Shown here piece by piece: positions 23,641-37,472 of a stretch of 64,000 bases of DNA. Source of the DNA: Sympetrum striolatum (Eukaryota; Arthropoda; Insecta; Odonata; Libellulidae); NCBI GenBank assembly GCA_947579665.1, contig OX388348.1, forward strand, positions 16,368,001 through 16,432,000. The letters are read 5' to 3'. The translations under genes and the position numbers were made by a program. The first letter of the stretch is position 1, and the number at the start of each line of letters is the position of its first letter. Below the pieces are notes generated by a model, which worked only from the letters and a program-made list of their open reading frames with translations, was not told the origin of the DNA and searched no databases.

Positions 23641-26600
23641 AGGTGCAGAATGGTAACCAGGTCTACCACGAATCACTTTGACTCATCTACACTGATATCT
23701 CAACATCTGCAAACCCATCATTGTCGAATCCAAGAATTGGCAGAATGGCATAAAAATTGAATTTATAAAATATGACTGAGTTATTAATTTAAAAATATAT
23801 TTTAATTTAATTGATTTATAAAATTTGGAAGCGTCGTCCTTATAGTAACTTAAACAATGCATTTCTTACTTCCACCTTTACTATATATTTGTTCGACTTT
23901 GCTGCGATATACGGTAAACAACTTTTCCTGTAATTGAGATAACGTTGGAAAATTATAAATTTATATGAAAATTTGACAAAATAAATGAGTATGATATTTT
24001 TAAAGAAGAATTGAAAGAAGGGATGCATGTCGATATTGTTTCATTTCAGATTTTTCCTTTGTGTTTGCTAGGTTATCGAGAAAATAAGTCGAGTTTTTTG
24101 TATAAATAAAATGCTGAACCAACATCGCTCATTACAGAAATAATCTTTATCTATTTCACTAGTACATTCAGTAGGTCTATGATTATTATGCTATCTTTTA
24201 TGCGTATGCTATCTATTATTATTCATCCCTATTTAAAAATATTCGAATATAGTCCCTTATACAATTCATGGGGTATTCCAAGCGACATTTGGCATACTAA
24301 AAATGACCTTCCTGCAACCCAAAAAACCCTTTCGTTTATTTTTAAGTATACGTCTCATTCTCTATATCATCAGGTTTTAATGATTCTATAGATTTTTTAC
24401 TTATTTTCAACAAAAAATATCATAAAAACCATACCTGAAATTGTAATAAAAATAATCTATAAACATGTTAGCATTTTATCTTTGAAAAATTGGTGGTGGC
24501 ATATCGTCCCCTTGCCACGCTCAGTTAAGTGAAACTGCTCGGTAAATCCGTATTATACAAATTATTTTTTTTAGATCGAATCTGAAGAGAGGGACGCATA
24601 AGCACCTGAAGTTTGCTAGGAAAGCCGTCTATATGATTTTGCTTGAATTATACTTATATCTGGAAGGAATTAGGGAACTGTCATATTTTCAATTAAAATT
24701 TAATATTGTTGTATATTTTCGTATGTCATTCACTATGTATGTTGTTTATGTATGTTTTCATTTCGAGGTTGGCAGCAATGAGTCTAAATTTTGTTTTCAT
24801 TACCTGTATTTTGGCGTTACTGTCTATCTATGCTGCCATGCCGCTGTGTCATGTACTGTAATGAGAGTTGTGTGTGTGCAGAATGTGTGCTGCAATAAAC
24901 TCATCTTTAGAATGCATACTGTTATTTCACCGCGCTAATTAACTAAAACAAGAAATATCTGGTGTAAAAGTAGGCCATGAAATTAACTGTGAAAGTTTAA
25001 TTTTTCATATTCAACTTTCACACTATCAAACGTAGAGTAAAACTATCTATGCATTATTACAAACACAATAACCCGTCTAATTAACCGCAAAAATTAATCG
25101 AGTGGAGAACATACTGTAAACTACGACAGCGAAATTATTTCCATAATTCCCGTTTGTAACAATTAACACAAAGGACGGCAAGAAGACCGGATAAGCTGCA
25201 TCTATAAAATTATCTGTGTTAATATTAATGAGCAAATGAGTAATAGTGATCGTTTGCAAGCTGTGTCCAATAACTGAATGAATTGGCGGGCTTAAGGCTA
25301 TAGTACTGTGATAATTATAATGCACTTTACATTATTTCGTTAATAGAAATATATAGAAATGTATAAACGTAAATGCAAAAATCAGGATAAATTTAGATAC
25401 GATAATTTTAGATAGGGCGGTCTAAATTATACGGCGGACAAAATAATTCAGTTAACTAAAAGAAACTTGCTAGCAAGCTATGGAAAACTTGCCTCGTAAG
25501 TTTTTATTTTATCCCCAAAACTTATCTCCGGAAATCTTCTAACTATAGAACAACAAAATTCTCTATGAAACAAATGAATATATAAGTCCTCTAACTTTCA
25601 TACTACTAACTAAATATCAGATATTAATCATCCGGAAATACCTATAAAAATATCATTCTTCACTAGGCCACATTACTTTTAAATCTTAATATAGCAGTTT
25701 TATCGAAGTTGCTATGTTTAAAAAAACATATAAATGTCACAGTTGCAATATTTAAAGCACAAGGAACAACTCATAGAAATACTTCACTAATTCTATCTTT
25801 GATCCACCATCGAAACCATAGCCGAGTTGAATACAGGAGATAATGATTTATCTACTACTAAAAAAGCTAAGTTTATAATCATTATATCGTATATATATAT
25901 CATACGAAGTTCATACTTTTATTGAACATTCTATTACCTATTTATCCAGTGATACGTAATTGTGTATTTTTTCTTGCTTTGGATGCAAGATCTGCACACT
26001 ATAATTTAAGTTATATTTCTAAAGAGAAAAATATTCTTTAATGCCTCGTCACACTTTTAAATAAACCAGGCGAAGCATACAATATTTGACTGAGAGACTG
26101 ATCAAAATTTGCTGATCTGATAACTTTGCGTTGTATAAAAAAGGAAAAATCAATTTAGATAAAATTGTAGATGAAACGTTGTTAAGTTAACTATCATATT
26201 TTTGTAAATGGGAGTTGTAATATTGAGTCAATATTAAGTAAGATTAGAATTCAAAATATGAATAATAACAAGAAGGCACTCTCTAATACTAAAACTTGCA
26301 GAAATACACGATAGACTTGCTTTCCAATCTTTTTTATGTAACAATTTTTTAAGAAATATTAAAAAATAACAAATTTTTCATCTAACTAACAACTTCCACT
26401 TAATTCCTTTGCCAACTTGGGTGCATGCAATATCAGCAATTCTTCTAACATATTTTCAACGAAGAGCATAGGCAAAATTAAACATTCTCAATAGCTAAAT
26501 TTAATTCAGACTAACAAACTGTCATTAATTTAAATTCATAAAGGCCTCGAAGCTGTTATGCAAAACCTAGCAACCTATAGAGGCAGGAATAAATAACCCA

Positions 26601-26690
26601 AAAATATTATTAAAAATAGAGAATACCCCATCATTTTTTCATCGGGGACTATTTCATCTCGAAATGTTTCGTAATTGCATCCGCAAGGCT
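23641..26690. other. AT-rich DNA with a possible decayed LTR
   Basis: No supported gene. About 24,640-24,940 has a T/G-rich segment followed by an AATAAA signal (near 24,893) and a short GT-rich tail, a layout that could be a solo LTR or old 3' UTR. I could not define TG...CA ends with a flanking duplication. Near 25,888-25,908 is an AT-rich hairpin TCGTAT...ATACGA. Confidence 0.3.
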
Positions 26691-27560
26691 ATAGCTAACT
26701 TATGCAGGCCGAGGCTGGGGAGCTAATATTTTCCCTGGTAGATTTTCCGCAAGTGAGAACTCAAGAACAACTTGATAATGGCTATAAAGTAAATTAATAA
26801 GTAACCCAGTTTCCTGTTTCGGAGTCGAAGAGCTCCATAAAGCAGCCTCGTTGACGGAAAGATAATAAAGCCGTGTGTTACCAGCATGATTTACATCTCG
26901 CGCCACCAGACTTCCTTAATTTAAATAAATTTCCATGCCCCGAAAAAGATAGCAGGGAGTAATTGAAATTAACCCCTATTAAGAAAACGAATCTTCCGGG
27001 ATGGAGAAGTGTATTAAAATTTCATCCCCACCTTCAACATCTTTGTTATTTTAAAAATCTTCCTCTCCAAACTTATGCCCGGTGCGGGGCCCTAGGGAGA
27101 AAGAAGTACTTTTTAAGGTTAAAATAAATCCTCATCCCCCCTCCCCTCCCCCTCACTTCTGCTAATTCAGGCATTTTTCCCCTCCCTCAGCCATTAAAAC
27201 CTTTCATACTGCGCCACCACCCACGACCCCACCCATCCATAATGGCTTGGTTGAAACGCGGTGCCTTGTATAATGGATTGAATTTCCCCGGTTGTGGGGG
27301 TAATCGCTTTTAGGCCCGAGCTAAGCAGAACAGGAGGGAGAGAGAATTTTTGGTGGGGAAAAGGGTGGATGTGAAGAGAGAAATTGGAATTGGAGTGGGG
27401 TTGGAGAGCGCTGGAGAGATGGAATGATTTTTAATTGGCGAGCGAGGCCTTTATCTCTTGTGGGAGGGGACATCTCCGAGATAGTTTTCAATAGCCTGCA
27501 CTTCGATATTTCGACTAGCTAATGGGTTTCTACAACTCGCTCTTCTCTCTCTCTTTAAAT
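26691..27560. other. GC-richer island with C-rich tract
   Basis: Elevated GC with a plus-strand C/T-rich run at about 27,125-27,200 and a purine-rich stretch at about 27,330-27,430. No gene recognised. Confidence 0.4.
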
Positions 27561-30022
27561 ACCCCATCTGAATATGAGTCTCTCTACATAATTCGTTTGG
27601 TCTACATACCCCGTGCATTAATTCTTCAAGTGCTTAATTCCATATGAATTTTATTAATGCCTATTATATTACTGACTGTAAAATATTCAACCCGAATCTC
27701 ATCAACCCTTCCACCTTTAGCAGCTAGTATGCCTGGAATGGGGCTAAATATATAAGACATACTTGGAGAAAAAAGCATCCACAACATACAGCAAAATAAA
27801 CCTACAATTAACACCTTTCATAGCATTTAATATGTAACCAAAATAAATGCCTAAGTGCAACATTCAAAGAACATACATTCATAATACATGCATAAAAATA
27901 ACAGCATGTTCAACTGGTACATGTGTTTTTTTGTATCCATAAATCAAGAACTTTTAAACGAAGAAGAAAGCCGGAAAATAAAAAAATAAATAAATGTTTA
28001 AGGCCTCTTTATGGAGGTTATTTCAACAATAACTAAATGCGTAAATTATAAGAGATTGCACAGAAAAAAATTAATTCATTAATTCAATAAATTTATACTA
28101 AAACTAACTTCAAAGTTTTATAAAAAGACCCTATGAATAAATTACGTCAAACCGGATCGATTCGATATTTTTTTCATTTGAAAAAACCCTTACATTTTGC
28201 TCAGTTGAAAAGTTGGAGGGTGGTATGGGACACCTTGTATAGGTTACGGAATAATCCAGTCCAGCTTGTAATCTAACCTTCCACCATACAAAATGCAATA
28301 ATACATGTTTTAAACCATTATTATAAGTATGATTATTCTTAAAAAAATTATTTCAAAATATTAACATTTAAATTTTTTGCCTATAAGAGAAATTAAAATG
28401 GGTTATGAAAACCATCTGCCACCAAAAAACTTATTTTTTATTTGGCACACTTTGGTAAACCTGTGATAAGTGTGCGGTGGAAAGCTCAGCATATGAATGA
28501 GGTGATCTTTTGCAAAAGTTATTACTTCCTGCTCCTTATGGCTTACATCACCCCCCAGAATGAGAAGGAGATGTTCTTTTTTGGTTGGGTTTATTCTTTC
28601 CACAAACAGATTAAGATTAATAGCCTAATTTGAGCATTCCAATTTTGTCCTATACAATCCTCAATGCAGCTGTCCAATATAACCGGACTATCATGCAACG
28701 TAACTTTAACTCTCAGGGGCATACTACCGATCCGATTGGAAAGTATCGCTCATAATTTACTAACAATAACCTTTAGTTGCTACTAAGGCATTTAAAACAT
28801 TTTTGTACTGAATAGCAATGAAAATGGGATGGTCTAAAGTTATCTCCGTGCACGAAAATTTGGTGCAAAACCACTATAACACTCAAACACTCGTTACAAG
28901 AGAACTCGTAGCAACACCAATCCAATATGGGTAGACTGGTCCTTAGCATCAATGTGCTCGTGCCAATGCTGTAATAGGGGCTGTCCTTAGCTTTGATTGG
29001 CCAAAACACCGCCTGTCCCATACAACATGCTGTCCCGTACTAGAGGTCCTTCCCCTGCATATCTTTTTATGAGAAATATTTCTATGATCCTCATCTTTCT
29101 ACAGCTCAGAAAAAACAAAATTTTCCGTTACTTAAACAACCTATGTATATCATGCATGTATTCACGCCTTTGGTTAAACGTCATGTATAAAACTCGAATA
29201 TTTTTTTATTGTTACGTTCGGAATTATAACTGACTTTTGTATTTTATTGTTACACGCTTATCATTCATTGCAAAAGCATGACGTCTTTCTCATAATAACC
29301 ACAAATAACTCCAAATATTTCACCTCAACTATTATTTAAGGATAATGCTAACTTTCTCCATTTTCTACAAGCCAAAATCCCATAGTAAGCTTTTGACGAA
29401 CAGGAATAAGTTGCCTGTCACGAGGGCTTTGTAGTTTCCGTTATCGCTTAAAAAGAATTCGATCTTGTCAATGCTTTTCCCTTCGGTCATGTCCGCATCT
29501 GTTAGGAAGCAGTGGATTTGTCTTCAACCTCAATCTTTTTTCTTTCCAATACATTCCGTTCCTTTGTTTTCACGGATGATTTAGCCTTGAATTAATGCCT
29601 TTGATGTACGAAAAAGAAACTGAGTATCCTTTGTTATTCCGGAAAAATGTATAAGATTCATCAATGGTGAAAATATATAAAGGCTTACCGTACTTTACTG
29701 CCTGAGTAAATAAAATAAAATGTGGTCTTTCTTTTAAATAGGAATGTCACATCTCAGAAAGAATAGCCGCTAGGAGTGCTGCGATTTATCTCAAAGGTAG
29801 TTAGAGATCTTAGGGCTATGCTCAATTCAATTCGTTTCATTTAGCTGTCGTCCTTTATAAATCAAATGCCACAGTAACTTCTAACGTCATATTAAAAAAT
29901 ATAGGAAAGTAAACTTCAATTCTCATTTCTCTTGTCATTGGTTTCCAAGACGTCTTAAACATCCTCATATATATATTATAAAAAAATATTGCATAATATA
30001 AATAAGTACGGACAATATGGAT
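27561..30022. other. AT-rich DNA, nothing recognised
   Basis: No gene. Overlapping open frames on opposite strands at 28403-28633 and 28773-29233 have no family features. Confidence 0.5.
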
Positions 30023-30085
30023 AAGGAAGTTGTTTGAAAAACTGTTGAAAATATCAAAGAGAGAAAATCTTCAAACAACTTCCTT
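30023..30085. repeat. Perfect 16-bp inverted repeat (hairpin)
   Basis: AAGGAAGTTGTTTGAA at 30023-30038 and its exact reverse complement at 30070-30085, separated by 31 bases. A perfect 16-bp stem is well beyond the short stems common in this DNA. No flanking duplication was identified. Confidence 0.9.
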
Positions 30086-31202
30086 CCCGATAAGTATATA
30101 TAATAATGGGTAAAAATCATAGGCTTATATATTAATTAACGTTCTGTTAAACACTTCCTTTTGAAAAATGAAAATCTTCAGTGATTAACTTTCAAGACTA
30201 AATTAAAATACATATTTTCTTTTAAATTAATAATCTAGAACGAAAAAAATGAAATGCCTCTTAATGACAGTAGATAACAGGTTATTAGTTTGCTATGAAG
30301 GACTTTCTTACTTTAGAAGTCATTTTACTAAAATTTTGTATTTAAAACCCATGTTTGAGCAGATGTGACACCACTTGAAAGTAACATTATCCTAGATTTC
30401 TAGCAAGTTATAATAACGAATGGGTTAAATACATAGAGATAGGTAAAGAAGTCATCGTTATAGCAGTTATATTGAAATGAGTAACTTGAAAAAGACCTTT
30501 ATCACCTAAATACTACACATCGATCACTAAACTACTATCACCTAATACAACCAATTGATTAGCAGATGTCTTCTTTTTGGAAAGATGCTGAGAAGTCCAA
30601 CAGAAAATTTCGATTGGTATTCCTGCACAATTTAGCCTCCATTGCTGCACTTGCAGACAAAATAAACTCGATATGCGAAGGCGTTACTTCGTGGAAGGCT
30701 GCAGTAATGATGGAAATTACTCGTACACTTCCACAGATTTAGTACAAAGGAATATTAGCTTTTTGCGTGAATTTCAGAAATACGTCCATGATCATCTAAA
30801 GAGAGGAATTTGGGCCTAGCTTGTCATTCATAAATTTGTTCTTGTGTTGATGCGTAATTATTGTTTCATAATCGTCTAGTTTACATGAACGGAATTTTTT
30901 CAATTTCAAGTTATCCAACGTATATGTGCGAATGCGTTGTAACACACTGTATAAGCCCATTTGTGAGATGAGTGTTCTTTCAATCTGTATTATAATTTCT
31001 GTTTATTTTCTATTTCCACCAGTTGTTTTGCATGGCTTTTGGAAACGCATCATGAACTTCCTCGTAGGCTGGGTCTGTAAGAATCGATACTCTTTAACTC
31101 AAAATTTCACCAAAGATAATTATCCCATCGAAATATTTTAACTTGACTCAAGTGTCTCGTTGAGAGCGATTTATCGAAAGAGCACTGACCCACATTTTAG
31201 GA
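30086..31202. other. AT-rich DNA, nothing recognised
   Basis: No gene supported; the 71-codon frame at 30926-31141 shows no family features. Confidence 0.5.
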
Positions 31203-31239
31203 CAGAGGTTCTTAACCTCTTCAATTGCTGCACCTCTCA
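31203..31239 (+). mobile_element. hAT-like terminal sequence (single end)
   Basis: CAGAGGTTCTTAACCTCTTC at 31203-31222, continuing with a C-rich CACCTCTCA, resembles the CAG-x-GGTTCTTAACC start of hAT (Charlie-type) terminal inverted repeats. No matching opposite end or 8-bp duplication was found downstream, so this is probably a truncated copy. Confidence 0.35.
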
Positions 31240-32117
31240 ATCTCTCAGAATGTGTCCCAGCATACATTGACAAAAACGTCTCATTTGTATTCAATGCGGA
31301 GAGTAAAAATTGGGTTACATATGCTTGTTACGAAAAAATCTCAAAATCCATAATCTTTGTAATCGAGTTTTAGAGCGCAGCAAGAACAAGCACTTGGTAT
31401 CAAGTCATGCTGTGCTCTGAAAAAATTCATTTATTTTGCATATGCGAACTTCTTCTTTCGAATCCTTTTTTTATATATGACTTAACAATATCTGGTCTAT
31501 CGCATCCACTGGATAAGAATAAAGAGCTGTTTACCCACATAACCTTAGATGAAATACCTATCACCACTCAAAACTAGGTTACTAGTAGAAAAATAATTTT
31601 AATAAATTAATGATACGATGGACTTGTATGAAAAATTCCATGTATGCTTAAAAATCATTATTTGTAATAAATGGTTAATTTATTTAACAAATATTAAATA
31701 ATTTAATTTATAATAAATATAATTAACATAAAAATTCACGGAGGAAAAAATCACCACTTATACAGCCAATATCTTGAGCTTGATTTAATAATCTGCGCTT
31801 ACTCAAAGATAATAAAAATATAATATACAAGCATCAAACATGTTTCGTGAGTCAATAAACAAATTCTACTAAGTTTCAAATAACGTAACCGATGGGAAAA
31901 TTTAATGAGCAAGCGAAGATATTTCTGTAACTTACTTCCCATTTTAAATTATCATCATTATTTCTCCTAATAATCTGAAAATTTCACAGGAAAGCATTCT
32001 CCTTTCGAAACATTTCTCCGTCAGTTTACCTTCATCTTCATTGTTTTGGATGCTACTCGAAAAAGTACAATCTAATGCCATTAAATCCATCACTGATTGA
32101 GCACCTCTTGGTATAGT
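31240..32117. other. AT-rich DNA, possibly interior of a decayed hAT element
   Basis: No coding remnant recognised. It may contain what is left of the element whose end is at 31,203. Confidence 0.3.
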
Positions 32118-32436
32118 TACCGTATTTTACGAACTATAAAACGCACTTTCTTCTTCAAAAAAATTTCCTCCAAAATTCAGATGCTTCTTATACTCGAAAT
32201 TAATTTAAGAATGTCCATTGTTTGATTTAAAATTCCTGCCAGTCTTAAAAATGGCCCGATGCCGCGGGAAACCTATCTCTATCTATTCCGGGAGGACGTA
32301 CTTCACAATTGGAACCTCTTTATGTCTTGAATCTTTTCATTTTTCATTTGTCATTTTCTATGTGATAATTTTTAATTGCTTAAAATTAAGGTGCGTCTTA
32401 TAGTCTGTGGCGCCTTATTGTCCGTAAAATGCTGTA
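32118..32436. mobile_element. MITE-like element with imperfect terminal inverted repeats
   Basis: The left end reads TACCGTATTTTACGAACTAT then AAAACGCAC. The right end, reverse-complemented, reads TACAGCATTTTACGGACAAT then AAGGCGC, and about 25 bp further in a second ACTATAAGACGCACC copy occurs (32405-32391). So there are imperfect TIRs of about 30 bp plus a subterminal duplicate of the ACTATAARACGCAC motif. Motifs of this kind (ATTTTMCGGACTATAAGACGCACC) recur in short non-autonomous DNA transposons of several animals. The interior, about 250 bp, has no transposase. The target-site duplication is not clear. Confidence 0.65.
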
Positions 32437-33460
32437 ATCCAATATAATGCTCTTTATTTCAAATTAATTATATCATTAATATTATTTATAGATACTACTG
32501 GCTACTGACTACCATTTCTCTATGTGTACTCGTTTTAATTACTCTATTTCTAGTTCACACCTTTATCTACACAATGTTATTTTTGTACGATAGCTCTCTT
32601 CTAATATTTTTCTCATGCATTTTTACTTTTCTTCGTTTAAACTGTGAGTTTTGGCTTTATATCTGACTTCTAATGTGAAGGGTTAGGGAGGTTCATTTTC
32701 GACCTAACTTACTGGAACAAAGGGCAGAAATCGTAACTGATACTTCGACCTCATGAACGAAATAACTGAAATCCTCCTTTATTAACAGCGGAGTCATTAT
32801 GTCACTTTCCATCACCGATAATTCTGCATCGTTCACCTCTCTCATCAACCCAACTATACACTATTGCGGCGATACTTGCGTAAAACCCGCCTCCCCAACC
32901 ATCCGCTTCCTCCGAGTCCCCCAACGATGCTTTATTTCCAAACCCCAAGGCTGGTTTTGTCGAATCGACACCTCAAGCTTATTTGATTTGCGATTCAACC
33001 TGTTACCCTCCTCTCCCCCTCTCTCTATGACCCTACCACTTACCCAAAACTACCCCCTGCCACTTCCTGTCTCCCCCTTTCCCAACCCCTCCCTTAACCA
33101 ATCCTTTTATGACCATCAACTATCGCATGATTTGGTCATTTACCAAACTTCCGCCTCCAATAACCCACCATCTACCGTTTCCCGTCAATGCTTTTTTCGT
33201 AACCTCATGACGGAGAAAATATTTTTTTCCATCCCGAGGAAGCGTTTTAAATCCAATTTCTGATTACGAGTGGCGCAACTTGGGGCCTCGGGGCAAGATT
33301 CTTGATGTTCATTCCAACCCACTTTCCCTCCCCTTTCCTGCCCTTTGTCCTTGTCCCGAACCTCTACCCAGTCCTTCCCCAGCTCATTTCCTGGGCGATT
33401 GATCGGGGGTTGACCACGGTAAGCTTTTAAAAAGCTCGCTAAAGCCGGCATTTTTCGGTC
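32437..33460. other. AT-rich DNA, then GC/pyrimidine-rich island (from about 32,780)
   Basis: The island's plus strand is C/T-rich, which leaves a 154-codon frame (32799-33263) and an opposed minus frame (33185-33451). The plus frame is Ser/Pro/Leu-rich and low-complexity, as expected from a pyrimidine-rich strand. No domain, signal peptide or splice context supports it as a gene. Confidence 0.4.
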
Positions 33461-34640
33461 AATTTCCTTTTGTGTCGCAAGTTTTTTTTTATCGGGTTTT
33501 TGTCCCGCAAATTAACCTGATATGATGCGCCTTTGATGACTGACGCCTTTGGGCAATTTTGCCGAGTAAAAAAATATTATCGGAGCCTCAAAAGTTGTTT
33601 CGATAAAGCTGTTTTCATCCTATGGCTAAAATTCCAAGCAGAAATCTTCAGCTACATTAAGATGATTGCACGAAGAGATGGGTTAGGTAAATTTCATAAA
33701 CGTGTTATACCAACAAAGCTAATATGTGAGACTTATACTATTCTAATTCTGATGAAAATTTCTAGTTCTGCACGTTAATCGAATAGAGTTTTTGAAATCG
33801 ATATTTTTTCCAATCCACGCATTAATTATAACAGATTGAAGAGTAAAAGGTAAGCAAAAAAGGTGATGACGTAGTAACTAAATATATATATATAAATAAT
33901 ATATTCTCTGTTCAAACCCATCATCAAAGGTATATAACTAATCTCAAATTCCACTAGGTATACTGTTTTAAGTGAGTTAGATATGACAGAAAATAAACTT
34001 GTGATAATTAGAAAGTTAAAACAAAACTTTCAAAGTACTTTTTCCAAAGACTCAAATATATTTAAGAATTTCTTAACCTTTATGGAGGGTTCCAAAAAAA
34101 ATATATGTGCACTTGTTAAAGCTACCTTCTTTTCAAATCTTTAAATTACTATATAATATAAGGTCGTACTAATTTCTTCGATTTGTCTCGATTTCAAAGA
34201 GCATTTGCTGATCTCTACAATGGTAATTACAATCCAATTTAATCCCTCACCCAATTGTCTATAAAGCATTCGGTCTGAATGCTGGTTGGAAACATAGCCA
34301 TAATGCCATACTGGGAACAATTCCAGGTATGTGAACCTCAGTGACTCTTAGAAAAAAGTATTTCAAAGACTTTTATATGTAAACTATTCAGTATCATTCA
34401 TTCCTTAGTAGCTTTTGTTACCATCATATCCATGAACAAATAAGCTCAAAATATAAAAGAGAAAAATATTTTAAACTTTTCTCTATTCTCTACTAAAAGA
34501 AGAAAGAATAAATTTCAATTCGTCTAGATTAGGCAGCAGGAACACCAAGATAAACCTATTATTTGAACATTTTTACGAAAAATATATCAGTCACTATCAA
34601 ATATCACAGGTAAGGATTATGATATAATGGCTCCAAAAAC
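33461..34640. other. AT-rich DNA, nothing recognised
   Basis: No gene. A short (AT)n run is near 33,882-33,892. Confidence 0.5.
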
Positions 34641-35330
34641 GTAGTTGACCTATCCGCAGCTTTAGATCATCCGAAAGGTTACAACAGCTCCGCAACCGGA
34701 ATGGATATCAGGAATAAAAAGCTTTGTCGGGCGATAATAAATCCTCGTTAAAACACCATCCACTCCAGGTTAAATTCAACTTCCCCAATCTAGCGGCTTT
34801 CTTTCGCCGGGACAAGGACAATCTCTGCCACACCTTTCACTTCTCCCGCCTACATCCTAATAGCTCTCTACTCCTTGATACCCCTAGTCCTATCTCCATA
34901 CTCCACTGAGTACATACAGCCGTAGAGCCTCGAACCGTTCGAGAATCTAACTCCCAACGCAGCCCTTCAAATGACCGCATATATCCCCGAAAATCCCCTC
35001 CACGCGTGGAGTCATCAATATTTATTATGTCGGCGTCCGATGGGCAGGCTCCGCTTTATCGATATATCGCGCTAATTACAGACCCGCGCCAAAATGGCGC
35101 TACGCACATATAAACAAGTGACGACGCACGGCGGAGATGATTACTTCGGTAATGAACATCCGTTGAGTTTTACGAGGGAGAGAAAGTTTCTTGGGCCCTG
35201 TTTCCGGAGCCATGGGAACGGTCCGGGTTCGACCCTTGGTGAAGGGATGCTTACTGGTATGTACCCTTCCTAACAATACTCTCTCTCCTACCGTTCTTAA
35301 CATGGCATAATAAGCCACTAAAGAGAAACT
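34641..35330. other. GC/CpG-richer island with E2F-like site
   Basis: GC-rich stretch. At 35057-35066 is a palindrome CGATATATCG, and at 35086-35100 GCGCC-AAAAT-GGCGC. The latter's reverse strand reads TTTTGGCGCG, which fits the E2F binding consensus. No transcript start or coding exon is identifiable, so regulatory meaning is speculative. Confidence 0.35.
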
Positions 35331-37294
35331 ACGAATGTAAAAAAGATCTGTTAAGTAATGGCGTTATTTCCAATAGATAATAGTGCATATTAATTTTTTG
35401 GGTAAGTTCAAACATGGCTAACGCGACCTGCTGGGTATATTCCTTAGGATCTCTACAATTTGTATTATGCATCAGTGACAGAAAAAAATGCATCGAAATA
35501 ATCAATTTTTCAGTTAAAACAGTAATATTTGCCGCATCATAAAAATACCATATTTATATGGTATAGAATAACAAAAATAATAGTGTATAATAGTAGGTAT
35601 ATTGATGTTAAACAGTAACATAAATACAGCAATAAAAAACTGATTTTCAAACATTTTAAACATTTTTCGGCCATGGCTAAATAAGTAATAAATAGAACTT
35701 AGAAAACATTTAGAAGCAGTTACGTCATTCAAAGAGCAAGAGAAAGAGAGCCACAGCTGAGTAAATCAATACTTCCAAAAAACTATATTTGACATTCTCG
35801 TGCGTAACATATGAATAAAATTATAAGATATTAATTTTCGATAAAACAGATTTTAAGAACTTAATTACAACATGAAATTAGAGGAAAAAACAAAATACAT
35901 TGAATACGAAATTGGATACGAAAAATTAAAGGTTTCCAACCTAGTAGATAGAACCTATAAAGACGAAAACCTATCTTGTTTAGCTGTTTGAAGGGGAAAT
36001 TATAAAATATAAACATTTTCACTTATATGCAGAGTAAAGTATCATTGATTTATGTGAAAGAAATTTTTCTCTCTCGCATATTTGCTTTACCTGTTTTCTA
36101 CTTTCATTTTCCCGGAGTTCGACTTACAAACAAGCAAATGACGGTTTCAAGTTCGGTAAATGACTGCAATTAAAAATTAATTCATTGCATTTATCACGTC
36201 AGTGATATTTGCTGGACGTCTGTCAATCAGCAAACAACGCAAGGGGGAAAGGTAATCGTGCGGATGTTATTCGTAATTGGTTTACCTATGCTTGGTTGCA
36301 TGGTGGCTACAGCCGACAAGAAGTTATATTTCGCTGAGATATTTAAGTTTATTTAATAAATTATCATACTTAATCAATTTCGGTACACTTATATTTATTC
36401 CAAGTGAAAAAAGTGAATTCTAAGGATTACTGATAGTAAGTGTGCCTTGAGTGTGTTATACACTGTAAAATTCAAGTCAAACATATATATATCTACTTTG
36501 ATTAATAGATATTATCTTTACTACCGATAAAAAGAGGATAACTTTTCGCCTATCAATTAAATGTACCCGATCACTTAATTTGTCATGAAGAAAGGAAAAA
36601 TTGCTTTTATTCGCAACTCTCATCGAAAAAACGTCCGAGTTACTAAAGTTTGGAAAATTAAAACGTGAATTTGTGAGTTTTTAGAGGTTTCACAAGAAAG
36701 GAATTGAGATTATAATTAGAAAAGGAAAATATAAGTTAGTATTCAAGAACCAAGATGTAAGAAAAAGGAAGAAGAAAAGGAAACAAAAACTAAACCGTCA
36801 TCATTACCATTCAAATTAAAAATCCCTTTCATTATTTTGCGTATCATAAAAACTGCAGAAACAATAGAATCCTCAAAACAGAAACAAAATTGTTTGGATG
36901 CCATAATATTGGATATGGTAGCAAGAGCCACAACTAACAAATATGTAGTTCTAGTTAGTGTAGTCCTAGTTCGAAAATGTTGGTATTGCATTCAGAGATA
37001 TTGATTTTGATCCCCATTCAAAGGAGTAGTATAAGCTATACTGGACAAGCGCCAAACTTCCACTACCTTAAACCAGCTAATCTTAATAAGCCTGTATAAC
37101 CTCTCGCAATCAGCGTGTGGGAAAATTCTTTGCATGCTCGATATAGTTGGCCACGCCACCATCCTTGGCCATGAAGATGAGGCCTCGTATGAGACAGAGA
37201 GGAGGAAACGTGTAAAGTAGGCAAAAAGCACAATCATATGGGATGTGTTAGTTGCATAACCTCAAGGATACAAAGTACCGTCATATCTTTTATC
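35331..37294. other. AT-rich DNA, nothing recognised
   Basis: No gene supported. A small palindrome ATACCATA-TTTA-TATGGTAT lies near 35,545-35,564. Confidence 0.5.
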
Positions 37295-37472
37295 TGATAG
37301 AACAGTGATTCCCAAAGTGGGCGCTGCAGCGATCCAAGGGGGCGGTGATGGCCCTAGGTGTATTTTGGGGGCGATGAATAACTGTAAGGGGGTGGTGAAA
37401 GCTAAAAAAGAAGAGAAGATTTAGAAAAATTGATTTATATATGCCGCTCATAACGCTTAATTTTTCTTTGAA

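Noticed and set aside
32799..33263. 154-codon plus frame, one of the longest outside recognised transposons
   Set aside because: Ser/Pro/Leu-rich translation of a pyrimidine-rich strand, which rarely forms stop codons; no domain or conservation evidence available.
35226..35236. B-box-like GGGTTCGACCC suggesting a tRNA or SINE
   Set aside because: No A box at proper distance and no cloverleaf pairing upstream.
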